From Pseudomonadota bacterium (GTDB lineage: Bacteria > Pseudomonadota > Gammaproteobacteria > Steroidobacterales > Steroidobacteraceae): DNA of 64,000 nt. This document shows positions 32,663 to 42,269 of the stretch, piece by piece. Where the stretch lies: assembly GCA_016705325.1 (NCBI GenBank), contig JADIYJ010000001.1, positions 1-64,000 of the forward strand, read 5' to 3'. The notes under the pieces were generated by a model. The model did not search any database. It was not told the DNA's origin and was given only the letters and a program-made list of their open reading frames with translations. Position 1 is the first letter of the stretch. Every line of letters starts with the position of its first letter. Both the position numbers and the translations under genes were made by a program.

Positions 32663-33076
32663 ATGGGACTGCTCAAGATCTTCGACGTGGCAGGCAGCGC
32701 GATGGCCGCGCAGTCGATGCGGCTCAACATCACGGCGAGCAACCTCGCGAACGCCGACAGCGTCAGCGGCGACCCGCGCAAAGTGTACCGGGCCCGCCAC
32801 CCCGTCTTCGCCGTGCAGGCCTTCGACCGGGACCAGGGCGACACGTCGACCGGCGTGCGCATGCTTGGCGTGGTCGAGAGCCGCGGCGCGCCCGCGGTGC
32901 GCTACGAGCCCAACAACCCGCTCGCCGATGCGCAGGGCCGCATCTACGCATCTTCGGTCAACTCGGTCGAGGAGATGGCGAACATGCTGTCCGCTTCGCG
33001 TTCGTACCAGAGCAGCCTTGCGGTGCTCGAGACCTCCAGGGACCTGATTCTCAGGACCCTGTCACTGGGCCGCTAG
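32663..33076 (+). CDS. flgC: Flagellar proximal rod protein FlgC
   Basis: A 137-residue rod subunit. MGLLKIFDVAGSAMAAQSMRLNITASNLANADS gives the start and signature; the C-terminal VNSVEEMANMLSASRSYQSSLAVLETSRDLILRTL is the usual FlgC ending. The ATG at 32663 is decided by the family start; a longer in-frame reading upstream is a shadow of flgB. flgD follows after 15 bases. Confidence 0.95.
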   Translation: MGLLKIFDVAGSAMAAQSMRLNITASNLANADSVSGDPRKVYRARHPVFAVQAFDRDQGDTSTGVRMLGVVESRGAPAVRYEPNNPLADAQGRIYASSVNSVEEMANMLSASRSYQSSLAVLETSRDLILRTLSLGR

Positions 33077-33091
33077 GCCCGGAGATACACC

Positions 33092-33769
33092 ATGGTGACC
33101 TCTGCAATCGACGGCGACTACCTGTCCACGCTCGCCATTGCCCAGCCGCAGTCCGGCAAGAAGCGCGCGGAACTGGGCCAGGAGGATTTCCTCAACCTGA
33201 TGATCACGCAGTTCCGCAACCAGGATCCGTTCAAGCCGCTCGATGCCGACGCGATGCTCGGTCAGCTGGCGCAGTTCGGAACGGTGGCGGGTCTCAATGA
33301 AGTCAAGACGCAGATAGAGTCGCTGTCGTCCAGCCTGCTGTCCGACCAGTCCCTGCAGGCCACGGCGCTCGTCGGCAGGAACGTGCTCGTCGCCAGCCAG
33401 CAAGTCGTGCTGCAGGACGCGGCTGGTGCGCTGGGTGGCGTGCTGGTTCCCGCTGGCGCGCAGCTGGTCACGGCCCGGATCCTGGACGGCGCGGGCCGCC
33501 TGCTCGATGTCGTCGAGCTCGGGACGCCGCCGCCCGGCATGGCGCACTTCGCCTGGGACGGCATCGCCGCCGACGGGACGCCTGCGCCGCCCGGCGCCTA
33601 CATCGTGCAGGCCGACGCGGTGGTCAACGGCGCCGCCACGGCGCTCGAGACCTTCGCGGCCGCCCCCGTCTCGAGCGTGTCGCTCGGTCGCGCCGGGGAA
33701 GGGCTGACGCTGAACCTCGGCGGCCTCGGCGCGTACGGCTTCGACGCCGTGCGCGAAGTGTTCGACTGA
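33092..33769 (+). CDS. flgD: Hook assembly cap FlgD
   Basis: A 225-residue scaffold that caps the growing hook. The N-terminus has the conserved LGQEDFLNLMITQFRNQDPFKPLDADAMLGQLAQF (residues 28-62). The central Tudor/FnIII-like part includes FAWDGIAADGTPAPPGAYIVQADA, the FlgD Ig-like motif. AGGCCCGGAGA before the ATG provides a ribosome site. flgE follows after 30 bases. Confidence 0.95.
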   Translation: MVTSAIDGDYLSTLAIAQPQSGKKRAELGQEDFLNLMITQFRNQDPFKPLDADAMLGQLAQFGTVAGLNEVKTQIESLSSSLLSDQSLQATALVGRNVLVASQQVVLQDAAGALGGVLVPAGAQLVTARILDGAGRLLDVVELGTPPPGMAHFAWDGIAADGTPAPPGAYIVQADAVVNGAATALETFAAAPVSSVSLGRAGEGLTLNLGGLGAYGFDAVREVFD

Positions 33770-33799
33770 CCATCCACCTTGCCGGTAACGGAGTAGACC

Positions 33800-35002
33800 A
33801 TGCCATTTCGCATTGCCCTGAGCGGGCTGAACGCAGCCTCGGCCGACCTGAGCGTCACCGCCAACAACGTCGCGAACGTGAGCACCGCGGGATTCAAGTC
33901 GTCGCGCGCGCAGTTTGCCGACGTGTTCTCGATCGGCGCACAGGGCATCGGCAACGGCGTCCGCATCGCGTCCGTCAACCAGCAGTTCGAGCAGGGCGGC
34001 ATCGACTTCACCGACAACGCGCTGGATCTCGCGATCAGCGGCCAGGGATTCTTCACGCTGAGCGACAACGGCAGCCTCGTTTACACGCGGGCCGGCGCCT
34101 TCGGCGTGGACCGCGAGGGCTTCGTCGTCAACAGCAAGAACCAGCGACTGCAGATCTACCCGCCGACCGGCACGGGCACCTTCAATACCGGCTCGTTGAC
34201 CGACCTGCGACTGACCACGACGGACAGCGCGCCACAGGCGACCGGCCTGGTCGAAATGACCGTCAACCTGCCGGCAGGCGCTGCGCTGCCGACCAATCCG
34301 GTGTTTGACCCGCTGGACCCGTCGAGCTTCACGCAGTCGACGTCGATGACCGTGTACGACTCCCTGGGTTCGGCTCACACCTCCACCTACTACTTCGTGA
34401 AAGGGGCCGTGCCGGGCGCCTGGGACGTCCACACCTACATCGACGGCAACGCCGTCGGTGGTGCGAACGCGCTGAGCTACACGTCTGCGGGGTTGTTGTC
34501 GGCACCCGCCGGCGGACTGATCACGCTGCCGGCCTACGATCCTGCCAACGGCGCCGCACCGATGAACCTCACCGTCGACCTCGGCGACTCGACGCAGTTC
34601 GGCGGCCCGTTCGGCGTCAATGCGCTGACGCAGGACGGCTATGCCGCGGGGCGCCTCGCCTCGATCGACATCAACCCCGAAGGCGTGGTCTTCGCGCGCT
34701 TCACCAACGGTCGCTCGACCGAACTGGGCAAGGTCGTGCTCTCTAACTTCCCGAACCCGCAGGGACTGCGCCAGCTCGGCGACTCCAACTGGAGCGAGTC
34801 GTTCAGTTCCGGCGACGCGATCCGCGGCGAGGCCGGCAGCGCGAGCTTCGGTCTGCTGCAGGCGGGCGCACTCGAGGCCTCGAACGTGGACCTGACCGAG
34901 GAGCTGGTCAACATGATCACCGCGCAGCGCAACTTCCAGGCGAATGCGCAGATGATCTCGACGGCCGACTCGGTGACGCAGACGATCATCAACATCCGCT
35001 GA
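33800..35002 (+). CDS. flgE: Flagellar hook protein FlgE
   Basis: The 400-residue hook subunit. MPFRIALSGLNAASADLSVTANNVANVSTAGFKSSRAQF is the flagellar bb_rod N-terminus; the central SLGSAHTSTYYFVK and the later RLASIDINPEGVVFARFTNGRS are FlgE-specific; the C-terminus ASNVDLTEELVNMITAQRNFQANAQMISTADSVTQTIINIR is the D0 helix. Exported before the FliK-controlled substrate switch. Followed by flgF after 18 bases. Confidence 0.96.
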   Translation: MPFRIALSGLNAASADLSVTANNVANVSTAGFKSSRAQFADVFSIGAQGIGNGVRIASVNQQFEQGGIDFTDNALDLAISGQGFFTLSDNGSLVYTRAGAFGVDREGFVVNSKNQRLQIYPPTGTGTFNTGSLTDLRLTTTDSAPQATGLVEMTVNLPAGAALPTNPVFDPLDPSSFTQSTSMTVYDSLGSAHTSTYYFVKGAVPGAWDVHTYIDGNAVGGANALSYTSAGLLSAPAGGLITLPAYDPANGAAPMNLTVDLGDSTQFGGPFGVNALTQDGYAAGRLASIDINPEGVVFARFTNGRSTELGKVVLSNFPNPQGLRQLGDSNWSESFSSGDAIRGEAGSASFGLLQAGALEASNVDLTEELVNMITAQRNFQANAQMISTADSVTQTIINIR

Positions 35003-35020
35003 TGATGCCGGCCTGAGCCG

Positions 35021-35764
35021 ATGGACAAGCTGCTGTACGTGGCGATGAGCGGGGCGAAACAGGCGTTCGCGACCCAGGCCGTGATCAATCACAACGTGGC
35101 GAATGCGTCCACGACCGGTTTCCGCACCGACCTGCATGCCATGGCCAGCCGGCCGATCTGGGGAGCGGGCTTTCCCACGCGGGTCAATCCGCTGCTGGTG
35201 GGAAACGAATGGGATCGCAGCACCGGCGCACTGCAGACGACGGGGCGCGATCTCGATGTCGCCATTCGCGGCGCCGGCTTTATCGCGGTGCAGGGTCGCG
35301 ACGGCACCGAAGCCTACACGCGCGCCGGCGACCTGCAGCTCGACGCCGAGGGGCGGCTGGTCACCGCCAGTGGTCACCCGGTCCTCGGACAGCAGGGCCC
35401 GATCGTGATTCCAGCCAACACCGGGATCCAGATCGGCGGCGACGGGACCATCTCGATCGTGGCGCAGGGGCAGGGTCCGGAGACCGTGAGCGCGATCGAT
35501 CGCATCAAGCTCGTGCGGCCGGATGTCGACCGGCTGACGAAGGGAGTGGACGGCCTGCTCCGCCTCCCGGACGGTGAGGCGGCCGACGCGGATGCCGACG
35601 CGCAGCTGGCGACCGGTTCGATCGAGGCCAGCAACGTGAACATCGCCGAGGCGATGATCGACATGATCCTGGTCGCCCGGCATTACGAGACGCAGGTTCG
35701 CATGATGGACGTGGCGAACGAAAACGCGGGCGCTGCGCAGCGACTCGTGGCGCCGGCCGGCTGA
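35021..35764 (+). CDS. flgF: Flagellar proximal rod protein FlgF
   Basis: A 247-residue rod subunit beginning MDKLLYVAMSGAKQAFATQAVINHNVANASTTGFRTDL. The middle repeats the FlgEFG core (DVAIRGAGFIAVQGRDGTEAYTRAGDLQLD) and the C-terminus is SIEASNVNIAEAMIDMILVARHYETQVRMM. The shorter length and the MDK(L/M)LY start separate it from FlgG. It sits between flgE and flgG as expected. Confidence 0.95.
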   Translation: MDKLLYVAMSGAKQAFATQAVINHNVANASTTGFRTDLHAMASRPIWGAGFPTRVNPLLVGNEWDRSTGALQTTGRDLDVAIRGAGFIAVQGRDGTEAYTRAGDLQLDAEGRLVTASGHPVLGQQGPIVIPANTGIQIGGDGTISIVAQGQGPETVSAIDRIKLVRPDVDRLTKGVDGLLRLPDGEAADADADAQLATGSIEASNVNIAEAMIDMILVARHYETQVRMMDVANENAGAAQRLVAPAG

Positions 35765-35823
35765 ACCGGCCAGGGCCTGCAGGAGCGACAGTGCCGACGA
35801 CGGGAAACGAGGGGGAGACCTGA

Positions 35824-36609
35824 ATGGACACCGCACTTTGGGCAGCGAAGACGGGACTCGATGCGCAGCACACGCGCCTCACGCTCATCTCGAACAACAT
35901 CGCCAACATCAACACCACCGGCTACAAGCGCGGACGCGTGGCGTTCGAGGACCTGCTCTACCAGAACGTGCGCCAGGCCGGCGCGCAGAGTTCGCAGCAG
36001 ACGGAGCTGCCGTCCGGTCTCTACCTCGGCACCGGTGTGCGCGTGGTGGCAACCGAGAAGCTGTTCACACAGGGCAGCCTCGAACAGACCGGCAACCCGC
36101 TCGACGTGGCGATCACGGGCCGCGGCTTCTTCCAGATCCTGCTGCCGGACGGCTCGCTCGCCTACACCCGGGACGGCGGTTTCCAGATGAACGCGGACGG
36201 CGAACTCGTGAACTCGAGCGGTTACCAGCTGCAGCCTGGCATTACGCTGCCGGGCGACGCGCTCAGCGTCACGATCGGCCGCGACGGCGTGGTCTCGGTG
36301 ACGCAACCGGGCCAGACGGCGCCGGTGCAGGTCGGCAGCCTGCAGCTCTTCGATTTCGTGAACGCGACCGGACTGGAGCCGCGCGGCGAAAACCTGCTGG
36401 TCGAGACCGCGTCCAGCGGCGCACCGACCTCCGGGACGCCGGGGACCAACGGCCTGGGCATCCTCGTGCAGTCGTCGCTCGAGACCTCGAACGTCAACGT
36501 AGTCGAGGAACTCGTCGGCATGATCGAGACGCAGCGCGCCTACGAGATCAACTCCAAGGCCATCTCGACCGCCGACGAGATGCTGAGCTACCTGACCAAC
36601 AGCCTGTGA
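35824..36609 (+). CDS. flgG: Flagellar distal rod protein FlgG
   Basis: A 261-residue distal rod subunit. MDTALWAAKTGLDAQHTRLTLISNNIANINTTGYKRGRVAFEDL is the standard FlgG start (ISNNIANxNTTGYK); DVAITGRGFFQILLPDGSLAYTRDG and the tail ETSNVNVVEELVGMIETQRAYEINSKAISTADEML are also diagnostic. GGGGGAGACC precedes the ATG at a usable distance. flgH begins five bases after the stop. Confidence 0.96.
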   Translation: MDTALWAAKTGLDAQHTRLTLISNNIANINTTGYKRGRVAFEDLLYQNVRQAGAQSSQQTELPSGLYLGTGVRVVATEKLFTQGSLEQTGNPLDVAITGRGFFQILLPDGSLAYTRDGGFQMNADGELVNSSGYQLQPGITLPGDALSVTIGRDGVVSVTQPGQTAPVQVGSLQLFDFVNATGLEPRGENLLVETASSGAPTSGTPGTNGLGILVQSSLETSNVNVVEELVGMIETQRAYEINSKAISTADEMLSYLTNSL

Positions 36610-36614
36610 TCACT

Positions 36615-37331
36615 ATGCACAACTGCGAATGGATGCATGTCCTGCAGCGCCGGGAACGAGTGCTGCGCCGTGCCGCCAGCGTGATGGCCATGGCCAGTCT
36701 CGCCTCCTGCAACAGCACGCCGCCGCAGGCGGAGGATCCGCGCAGCCACGTGGCGCCGGTCCCACAGATCGCGGCCGGTCGCACCGAAGGCGCCATCTAT
36801 GGCGCAGGCCACGGTCTCGTGCTGTTCGAGGACAACAAGGCGCGTCACCCCGGGGACCTGCTGACGATCGAACTGCAGGAGAGCACGAGCGCGTCGAAGA
36901 CCGCCAAGACTTCCGCCAGCAAGAACCAGCAGACCGAGGTCGACCCGCCGATCGTCTTCGGCCGGCCGGTAACCGTGAACGGCACGCCGATCCTGGAGAC
37001 CAACCTCAGTGCCAGCCGCGATTTCAGCGGCGAGGGCGACTCGAGCCAGAGCAACCGTCTGGTCGGCAACATCACGGTGACGGTGGTCGAGCGCCTGCCG
37101 AACGGCAACCTGGTCGTCTACGGCGAAAAGCGGCTGACACTCAACCAGGGCGACGAGACGATCCGCATCTCGGGCATCGTGCGTCCGGCCGACATCAGCA
37201 CCGGCAACGTCGTGCCGTCCTACAAGCTGGCCGACGCCAACATTTCCTACAACGGGCGCGGCTTCGTGGCGGCGTCCAACCAGATGGGCTGGCTGGCGCG
37301 CTTCTTCAATTCCGGCTGGGCACCCTATTGA
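36615..37331 (+). CDS. flgH: Flagellar L-ring lipoprotein FlgH
   Basis: A 238-residue outer-membrane L-ring subunit. The lipobox LASC ends at Cys32 after a membrane segment (RRAASVMAMASLASC). Core FlgH features follow: FEDNKARHPGDLLTIELQESTSASKTAKT, the NITVTVVERLPNGNLVVYGEKRLTLNQGDETIRISGIVRP block, and the C-terminal FNSGWAPY. The ATG at 36615 and the in-frame ATG at 36633 are both possible; the shorter leader would be nearer the usual length. Confidence 0.94.
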   Translation: MHNCEWMHVLQRRERVLRRAASVMAMASLASCNSTPPQAEDPRSHVAPVPQIAAGRTEGAIYGAGHGLVLFEDNKARHPGDLLTIELQESTSASKTAKTSASKNQQTEVDPPIVFGRPVTVNGTPILETNLSASRDFSGEGDSSQSNRLVGNITVTVVERLPNGNLVVYGEKRLTLNQGDETIRISGIVRPADISTGNVVPSYKLADANISYNGRGFVAASNQMGWLARFFNSGWAPY

Positions 37332-37339
37332 GACACGCA

Positions 37340-38326
37340 GTGGATATCCGGCACACCCACAGCGGCCGCAGGCGTGCGGCCACCGTCCTCCAGCTGGTGC
37401 TGACCGTGGCGCTGACGGTGCCGGCAGCCGCCTCCGCCGAACGCATCAAGGACATCGCATCCGTCGCGGGCGTGCGCAGCAATCCGCTGATCGGCTACGG
37501 CCTGGTCGTCGGACTGGACGGCAGCGGGGACCAGACCTCGCAGGCGCCGTTCACCGTGCAGACGTTGCGCAACATGCTGCAACAGCTCGGCGTCACAATC
37601 CCGCCGGACGTCAACCCGCAGTTGAAGAATGTCGCCGCGGTGTCGGTGCAGGCCGAGTTGCCGCCGTTTGCCAAGCCCGGCCAGGCGATCGACGTGACAG
37701 TCTCGTCCATCGGCAATTCGACCAGCCTGCGGGGCGGCGCGCTCCTGATGACGCCACTGCGGGGCGCGGACGGCGAGGTCTACGCAATCGCGCAGGGCAA
37801 TCTCGTCGTGTCCGGACTCGGCGCGTCGGGGCGCGATGGATCGCGCATCGTGGTGAACGTGCCGAGTACCGGCCGGATACCGAGCGGGGCGCTGGTCGAG
37901 CGCCTGGTCGTCAATGCGTTCGCGCAGCGGCCGACGCTCACGCTCAATCTCAATGCCCCGGACTTCACGTCGGCGAGTCGCGTGACTGCGCGCATCAACG
38001 AATCGTTCGGCGCCCAGTTGGCGAGCACCGTGGACGCCGTCGCGGTCACGCACGGTTCGATGGTGGTCACGATCTCGGAGGAGCTGCTGGTCAGCCAGCC
38101 GCCGCCGTTTGCCGATGGACCGGGCGCGCAGACCGTGGTGGTGCCGGACTCCTCGATCACCGTCGAGCAGCCGGAGGGCCGCATGTTCCTGCTGGGTCGG
38201 GGGGTGACGCTGCACGACATCGTGCAGGCCGTCAACGCAGTTGGCGCAGCGCCTGCCGACCTCGTGGCCATCCTCGAGGCGCTCAAGCAGGCTGGCGCGC
38301 TGCAGGCCGAGCTGATCGTGATCTAG
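37340..38326 (+). CDS. flgI: Flagellar P-ring protein FlgI
   Basis: A periplasmic P-ring subunit of about 328 residues, with signal peptide (RRRAATVLQLVLTVALTVPAAASA, cleavage before ERIKD). Conserved blocks: ERIKDIASVAGVRSNPLIGYGLVVGLDGSGDQT, QTLRNMLQQLGVTIPPDVNPQLKNVAAVSV and the C-terminal GVTLHDIVQAVNAVGAAPADLVAILEALKQAGALQAEL. The start is GTG 37340 or an in-frame TTG 37328 that overlaps the flgH stop; neither has a strong ribosome site, so coupling to flgH is likely. Confidence 0.94.
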   Translation: MDIRHTHSGRRRAATVLQLVLTVALTVPAAASAERIKDIASVAGVRSNPLIGYGLVVGLDGSGDQTSQAPFTVQTLRNMLQQLGVTIPPDVNPQLKNVAAVSVQAELPPFAKPGQAIDVTVSSIGNSTSLRGGALLMTPLRGADGEVYAIAQGNLVVSGLGASGRDGSRIVVNVPSTGRIPSGALVERLVVNAFAQRPTLTLNLNAPDFTSASRVTARINESFGAQLASTVDAVAVTHGSMVVTISEELLVSQPPPFADGPGAQTVVVPDSSITVEQPEGRMFLLGRGVTLHDIVQAVNAVGAAPADLVAILEALKQAGALQAELIVI

Positions 38327-38334
38327 GCGCCGCC

Positions 38335-39318
38335 ATGCCCCTGAGCGTCGCCGCAAGCCCGAGTCAACTGGCCATGAGCCCGGACACGCTGTCGACGCTG
38401 CGTCGCGATGCGCGGCGTCTCGAGCCCGGCGCAGTGCACCAGGTGGCGCGCCAGTTCGAGGCGCTGTTCCTGCGCGAAGTGCTGAGCAACGTGCGCGCCG
38501 GCGCGCTGGCAAAAGACGTGCTCGGGTCGGACCAGCTCGAGACGTATCAGGAAATGTTCGACGCCCAGCTTGCCGATTCGCTGGCATGCGGCGGGGGCAT
38601 CGGGCTCGCGCGGCTGCTGGAAAAGCAGTTGTCCGGCCAGGCAGCGGCTGCAGCTCCCGCGGTCACTCAAGCGGCCGCTGCCGCAGTCCTTCATTCGGCA
38701 ACGCCCACGGTCGCGCCCGCAGCGGTAACGCGGCCTGCGATCACCGTCGTGTCCAGGGCAGCCGCGGCGGAAACCCGGCCCCGTTCGACCACTGCCGAGG
38801 CCTCGGGCACTGACGCAGAAGCCGGGACTGCGCCGGAGTTCGCGCCACGATCCGCCGAGGAGTTCGTACGCCAGCTGTTGCCGCACGCCCGGTGGGCCGC
38901 ACGCCAGCTGGGCATCGCTCCGGCAGCCATCGTGGCGCAGGCGGCGCTCGAGTCGGCCTGGGGTCGTCGTATGCCGCGACAGGCCGATGGTCAGCCGAGT
39001 TTCAACCTGTTTGGCATCAAGGCCGGCAGCCAATGGACCGGTGCGCGGGCCAGCGTGTCGACGCTGGAGTTTGTCGACGGCATCGCGGTGCGCGGCAAAG
39101 CGCTGTTCCGTGCCTATGATTCGGTCGCCGAAAGCGTTCGCGATTATGTCAAATTGGTCAAGGGTGGCGAGCGCTATCAGGCCGCGCTCCAGGCCGGGTC
39201 CGATGCCTACGCATATGCCACGGCCCTGACGCGCGCCGGCTATGCGACCGACCCGGGGTATGCCGAAAAATTCCACGCAGTCCTGGACAGTCCGCTGCTG
39301 CAGGGGATCGTGCAGTGA
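38335..39318 (+). CDS. flgJ: FlgJ rod cap with peptidoglycan hydrolase domain
   Basis: A 327-residue two-domain protein. The N-terminal rod-binding domain (residues 20-105) includes ARQFEALFLREVLSNVRAGA and YQEMFDAQLADSLA. A 55-residue Ala/Thr/Pro-rich linker follows. The C-terminal muramidase/glucosaminidase-fold domain carries AALESAWGRR (catalytic Glu206), FNLFGIKAG and FRAYDSVAESVRDYVKLVKGG. It opens the peptidoglycan for rod passage. Dual-domain FlgJ is typical of beta- and gammaproteobacteria. Confidence 0.95.
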   Translation: MPLSVAASPSQLAMSPDTLSTLRRDARRLEPGAVHQVARQFEALFLREVLSNVRAGALAKDVLGSDQLETYQEMFDAQLADSLACGGGIGLARLLEKQLSGQAAAAAPAVTQAAAAAVLHSATPTVAPAAVTRPAITVVSRAAAAETRPRSTTAEASGTDAEAGTAPEFAPRSAEEFVRQLLPHARWAARQLGIAPAAIVAQAALESAWGRRMPRQADGQPSFNLFGIKAGSQWTGARASVSTLEFVDGIAVRGKALFRAYDSVAESVRDYVKLVKGGERYQAALQAGSDAYAYATALTRAGYATDPGYAEKFHAVLDSPLLQGIVQ

Positions 39319-39417
39319 CTAAAGCTCGGCCGGTCACGGCCGATACCCGTTACAAGGCAGCCGTGCATCCTGCGCGCGCGACCCTTGACCGCGCTGGCAC
39401 ACCAGAAGCACCGACTC

Positions 39418-41046
39418 ATGGCTGACACATTCGGCATCGGCATTTCCGCGCTGCAGGCGTATCAGCGCGCGCTCGCGACGACGGGCCAGAACGTCGCCAA
39501 CGCGAACACGCCCGGCTACAGCCGGCAGCGCGTGGTGCTGGCAACGCGACCCGCCGAGTTCACCGGTGCAGGGTATGTCGGCAGCGGCGTGCAGATCGCC
39601 TCGATCGAGCGGATTTTCGACGAGCTGAAGGCGACGCAACTGAACTCGGCCGCCACCGGGCTCGCGCGCCTGGAGGCCTTTGCCGCCATCGCGCAGAGCA
39701 TCGGTGATCGCGTCGCGTCCGGCAGTTCGGGACTGGGCGCGGGCCTCGACCGTGTCACGAGCGCGGCTGAAGACCTCGCGACCGACCCGACGTCGCTGCC
39801 AGCCCGGTACGTGTTCCTCAACGAGTTGCAGGGCTTGGTGAATCGGTTCCACCAGCTCTCCGCGCACCTCGACTCGATGGACCAGGCGGTCGAGGCCGGG
39901 GTTCGCGGCTCCACGACGACCATCAACACGCTGGCCCGATCGATCGCGGACCTGAACGCGCAGATCGCGGTGGCCTCGAGCGCGGGCAATCCACCGAACG
40001 ACCTGCTGGACGAGCGCGCGCGCCTGCTGAACCAGCTGTCCGAGCAGGTGGGTATCACGACCACGCAGGAAACCAACGGCGCGGTCGACGTGTTCGTGGG
40101 CAATGGCCAGGCGCTCGTGATCGGCTTCGACGCGCGCGAACTCACGCTGGCGCGCAGCCTGCTGGACCCGCAGCAGTCCGACGTGCAGCTCGGCGGCGCG
40201 TCGGTCACGGCGCAACTCTCGGGCGGTACGCTCGGCGGCCTGCTCGATGCGCGCGGCGAGTTGATCGAGCCGGCACGCAACGAAATCGGCCGGCTGGCAG
40301 CGGCGCTCAGCCTGCGCCTCAACGAGATCAATGCCCAGGGGCTGGACCTCGACGGTGTACCGGGCGGTGCCTTGTTGTCGGCGCCTGCGACCGCGGCACG
40401 ACCGGCCGCGGACAATACCGGCACCGCGACCGCTGCTGTCACGTACGCCGACAGCGCGCAGTTGCGCGCCGACGAGTACCTGTTGTCGTTCGACGGCAGC
40501 AACTATGCTTTGCGCAGCGTCGCAACCGGAGCGCCGGTGTCGCTGGCCGGCAGCGGCACGGCAGCCGACCCGTTCGTCTTCGACGGTCTCGAGGTGGTCG
40601 TGTCGGGCGGCGCTGCCGCCGGCGACCGATTCCTGATCCAGCCGTTCCGCGCGGCGGCCGGGGACGTGGCCGTGGTCGAGACGGATCCACGACGCGTGGC
40701 GGCCGCGGCGGCCCTGGGCGCGGTCGGGGACAACCGCAACGCGCTGCTGCTGGCGGGCGTGGCGAGCGAGCGCATCCTCGAAGGCGGGGCCGCCAGTGCG
40801 GTCTCGGTCAACGCCACCTTGATCGCCCGCGCCGGCAGCGCCGCGCAGCAGGCCGAACTCGCCATGCAGGCCCAGGCCGCCATCAAGACCGATGCCGAGG
40901 CGGCCATGGCTGCGGTCTCCGGTGTCAACCTCGACGAAGAGGCGGCGAACCTGCTGCGCTACCAGCAGGCTTACCAGGCCATGGCACAGGTGATCGGCGT
41001 CGCCGATTCGCTGTTCCAGAGCCTGATCAGCGCGTTGCGACGCTGA
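39418..41046 (+). CDS. flgK: Hook-filament junction protein FlgK
   Basis: A 542-residue protein. The start MADTFGIGISALQAYQRALATTGQNVANANTPGYSRQRV is the D0 region; DLNAQIAVASSAGNPPNDLLDERARLLNQLSEQVGI is the FlgK-specific coiled block; the C-terminus VNLDEEAANLLRYQQAYQAMAQVIGVADSLFQSLISAL is conserved. ATG 39418 is preferred over an upstream in-frame start because the family begins at MAD. A GG-N10-GC element upstream has a poor -12 box, so a separate promoter is doubtful. Confidence 0.95.
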   Translation: MADTFGIGISALQAYQRALATTGQNVANANTPGYSRQRVVLATRPAEFTGAGYVGSGVQIASIERIFDELKATQLNSAATGLARLEAFAAIAQSIGDRVASGSSGLGAGLDRVTSAAEDLATDPTSLPARYVFLNELQGLVNRFHQLSAHLDSMDQAVEAGVRGSTTTINTLARSIADLNAQIAVASSAGNPPNDLLDERARLLNQLSEQVGITTTQETNGAVDVFVGNGQALVIGFDARELTLARSLLDPQQSDVQLGGASVTAQLSGGTLGGLLDARGELIEPARNEIGRLAAALSLRLNEINAQGLDLDGVPGGALLSAPATAARPAADNTGTATAAVTYADSAQLRADEYLLSFDGSNYALRSVATGAPVSLAGSGTAADPFVFDGLEVVVSGGAAAGDRFLIQPFRAAAGDVAVVETDPRRVAAAAALGAVGDNRNALLLAGVASERILEGGAASAVSVNATLIARAGSAAQQAELAMQAQAAIKTDAEAAMAAVSGVNLDEEAANLLRYQQAYQAMAQVIGVADSLFQSLISALRR

Positions 41047-41056
41047 GGAGCACGGC

Positions 41057-42253
41057 GTGCGTGTTGCAAGCTTCCAGTTCCAGATGCAGTGGCTCGCCAC
41101 CGTCATGGACCAGCGTGCCGCGATCGACCGGCTGCAGCTGCAGATCGGCACGGGCCGGCGCATCCTGCAGCCTTCCGACGATCCTGCCGCCGCCGCTCGC
41201 GTCGTGGAACTCGACAGCGCACGCGAAGCAGCGCGCCAGTACACCGAGAACGGCGGCGTTGTGCGGGAGAGGCTCGCCAGCGAGGACTCGCTGCTGGCGC
41301 AGGCCGGCAACCTGCTGCAGCGAGTGCGGGAACGGGCGGTGCAGGCCGCCAACGCCACCACGGGCGCCGACGGCAGGCAGGCGATTGCGGTCGAGATGCG
41401 GCAGAGCCTGCAGTCGCTGCTGGCGATCGCGAACAGCAAGGACGCGCGTGGCGAGTATGTTTTTGCGGGGCTGCGCGCGACCACGCAGGCGTTCGTCGGC
41501 AACGGCGGCGGTGCCGTCTATGCGGGCGACGATGCACAGCGCTTCGTGCGCGTCGGTGCGGACCAGCTGATCGCGGATCGGGATTCCGGCGAGCAGGTCT
41601 TCAACGCCATTCCGACGGGCTCCGGGCTCGTCGTCGCGCGGGCTTCCGCGACCAACACCGGCACGCTGCTGCTGGGCACGAGGGCCGTCGTCGACCCGGT
41701 CGCCTGGGACGGCGGCAGCTACACCGTGCAGTTCGTGGCGCCGGACAGTTACGAAGTGCGCGATGCAGCGAACGCGGTGGTGCAGGCCGGTACCTACGCC
41801 GCAGGCGACTCGATCACCTTCCGTGGCCTGTCGCTTTCCCTGAGTGGAGTGCCGGCAGCCGGCGACACGCTCAGTGCCGGGCCGAGCGGCACGCAGAGCG
41901 TGTTCCAGACCATCGATCGGCTGGCGCAGGCGCTGGAAAGCGCCACGCCGGGGTCGGCGGCCCAGGCCGCGACCGGCAACGTCGTCGGCGACTCGCTGGA
42001 AGACCTCGATCGCGCACTCGAGCGCATCGGCGAGGTCCGGGCCCAGGTCGGCGGACGCCTGCAGGCGATCGACCAGTCGGCGGACCTGCTGGCAGACCAG
42101 TCCATCAGCCTGACCGCCGAGATCTCCGGCCTGCGCGACGTGGACCTGACGGAAGCGCTGTCCTCGCTCTCCAACCTGCTGACCGGTCTCGATGCCTCGC
42201 AGCAGGCCTACACGCGCCTGCAGGGCCTGTCGCTCTTCAACTACCTGCGTTGA
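41057..42253 (+). CDS. flgL: Hook-filament junction protein FlgL
   Basis: A 398-residue junction protein starting at GTG 41057. The N-terminal flagellin-like helix includes IDRLQLQIGTGRRILQPSDDPAAAARVVELDSAREAARQY, a FlgL hallmark, then ALLQRVRERAVQAANATTGADGRQAIAVEMRQSLQSLLAIANSKDARGEYVFAG-like sequence. The C-terminus is DVDLTEALSSLSNLLTGLDASQQAYTRLQGLSLFNYLR. AGGAGCACG before the GTG is a good ribosome site. A hairpin terminator follows. Confidence 0.94.
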   Translation: MRVASFQFQMQWLATVMDQRAAIDRLQLQIGTGRRILQPSDDPAAAARVVELDSAREAARQYTENGGVVRERLASEDSLLAQAGNLLQRVRERAVQAANATTGADGRQAIAVEMRQSLQSLLAIANSKDARGEYVFAGLRATTQAFVGNGGGAVYAGDDAQRFVRVGADQLIADRDSGEQVFNAIPTGSGLVVARASATNTGTLLLGTRAVVDPVAWDGGSYTVQFVAPDSYEVRDAANAVVQAGTYAAGDSITFRGLSLSLSGVPAAGDTLSAGPSGTQSVFQTIDRLAQALESATPGSAAQAATGNVVGDSLEDLDRALERIGEVRAQVGGRLQAIDQSADLLADQSISLTAEISGLRDVDLTEALSSLSNLLTGLDASQQAYTRLQGLSLFNYLR

Positions 42254-42269
42254 TCCGCCACGCGCGCGG

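Noticed and set aside
33062..35836. A 924-codon open frame on the minus strand opposite flgD-flgF
   Set aside because: It lies antisense to three well-conserved flagellar genes, is His/Arg/Gln-rich with no recognisable domain, and arises from high third-position GC. The same applies to long minus-strand frames opposite ybbP (16382-18925) and flgK (39334-41502).
39395..39410. A sigma-54 promoter before flgK
   Set aside because: The -24 half TGGCAC is good and the spacing right, but the -12 half is AAGCA rather than TTGC; too weak to list.
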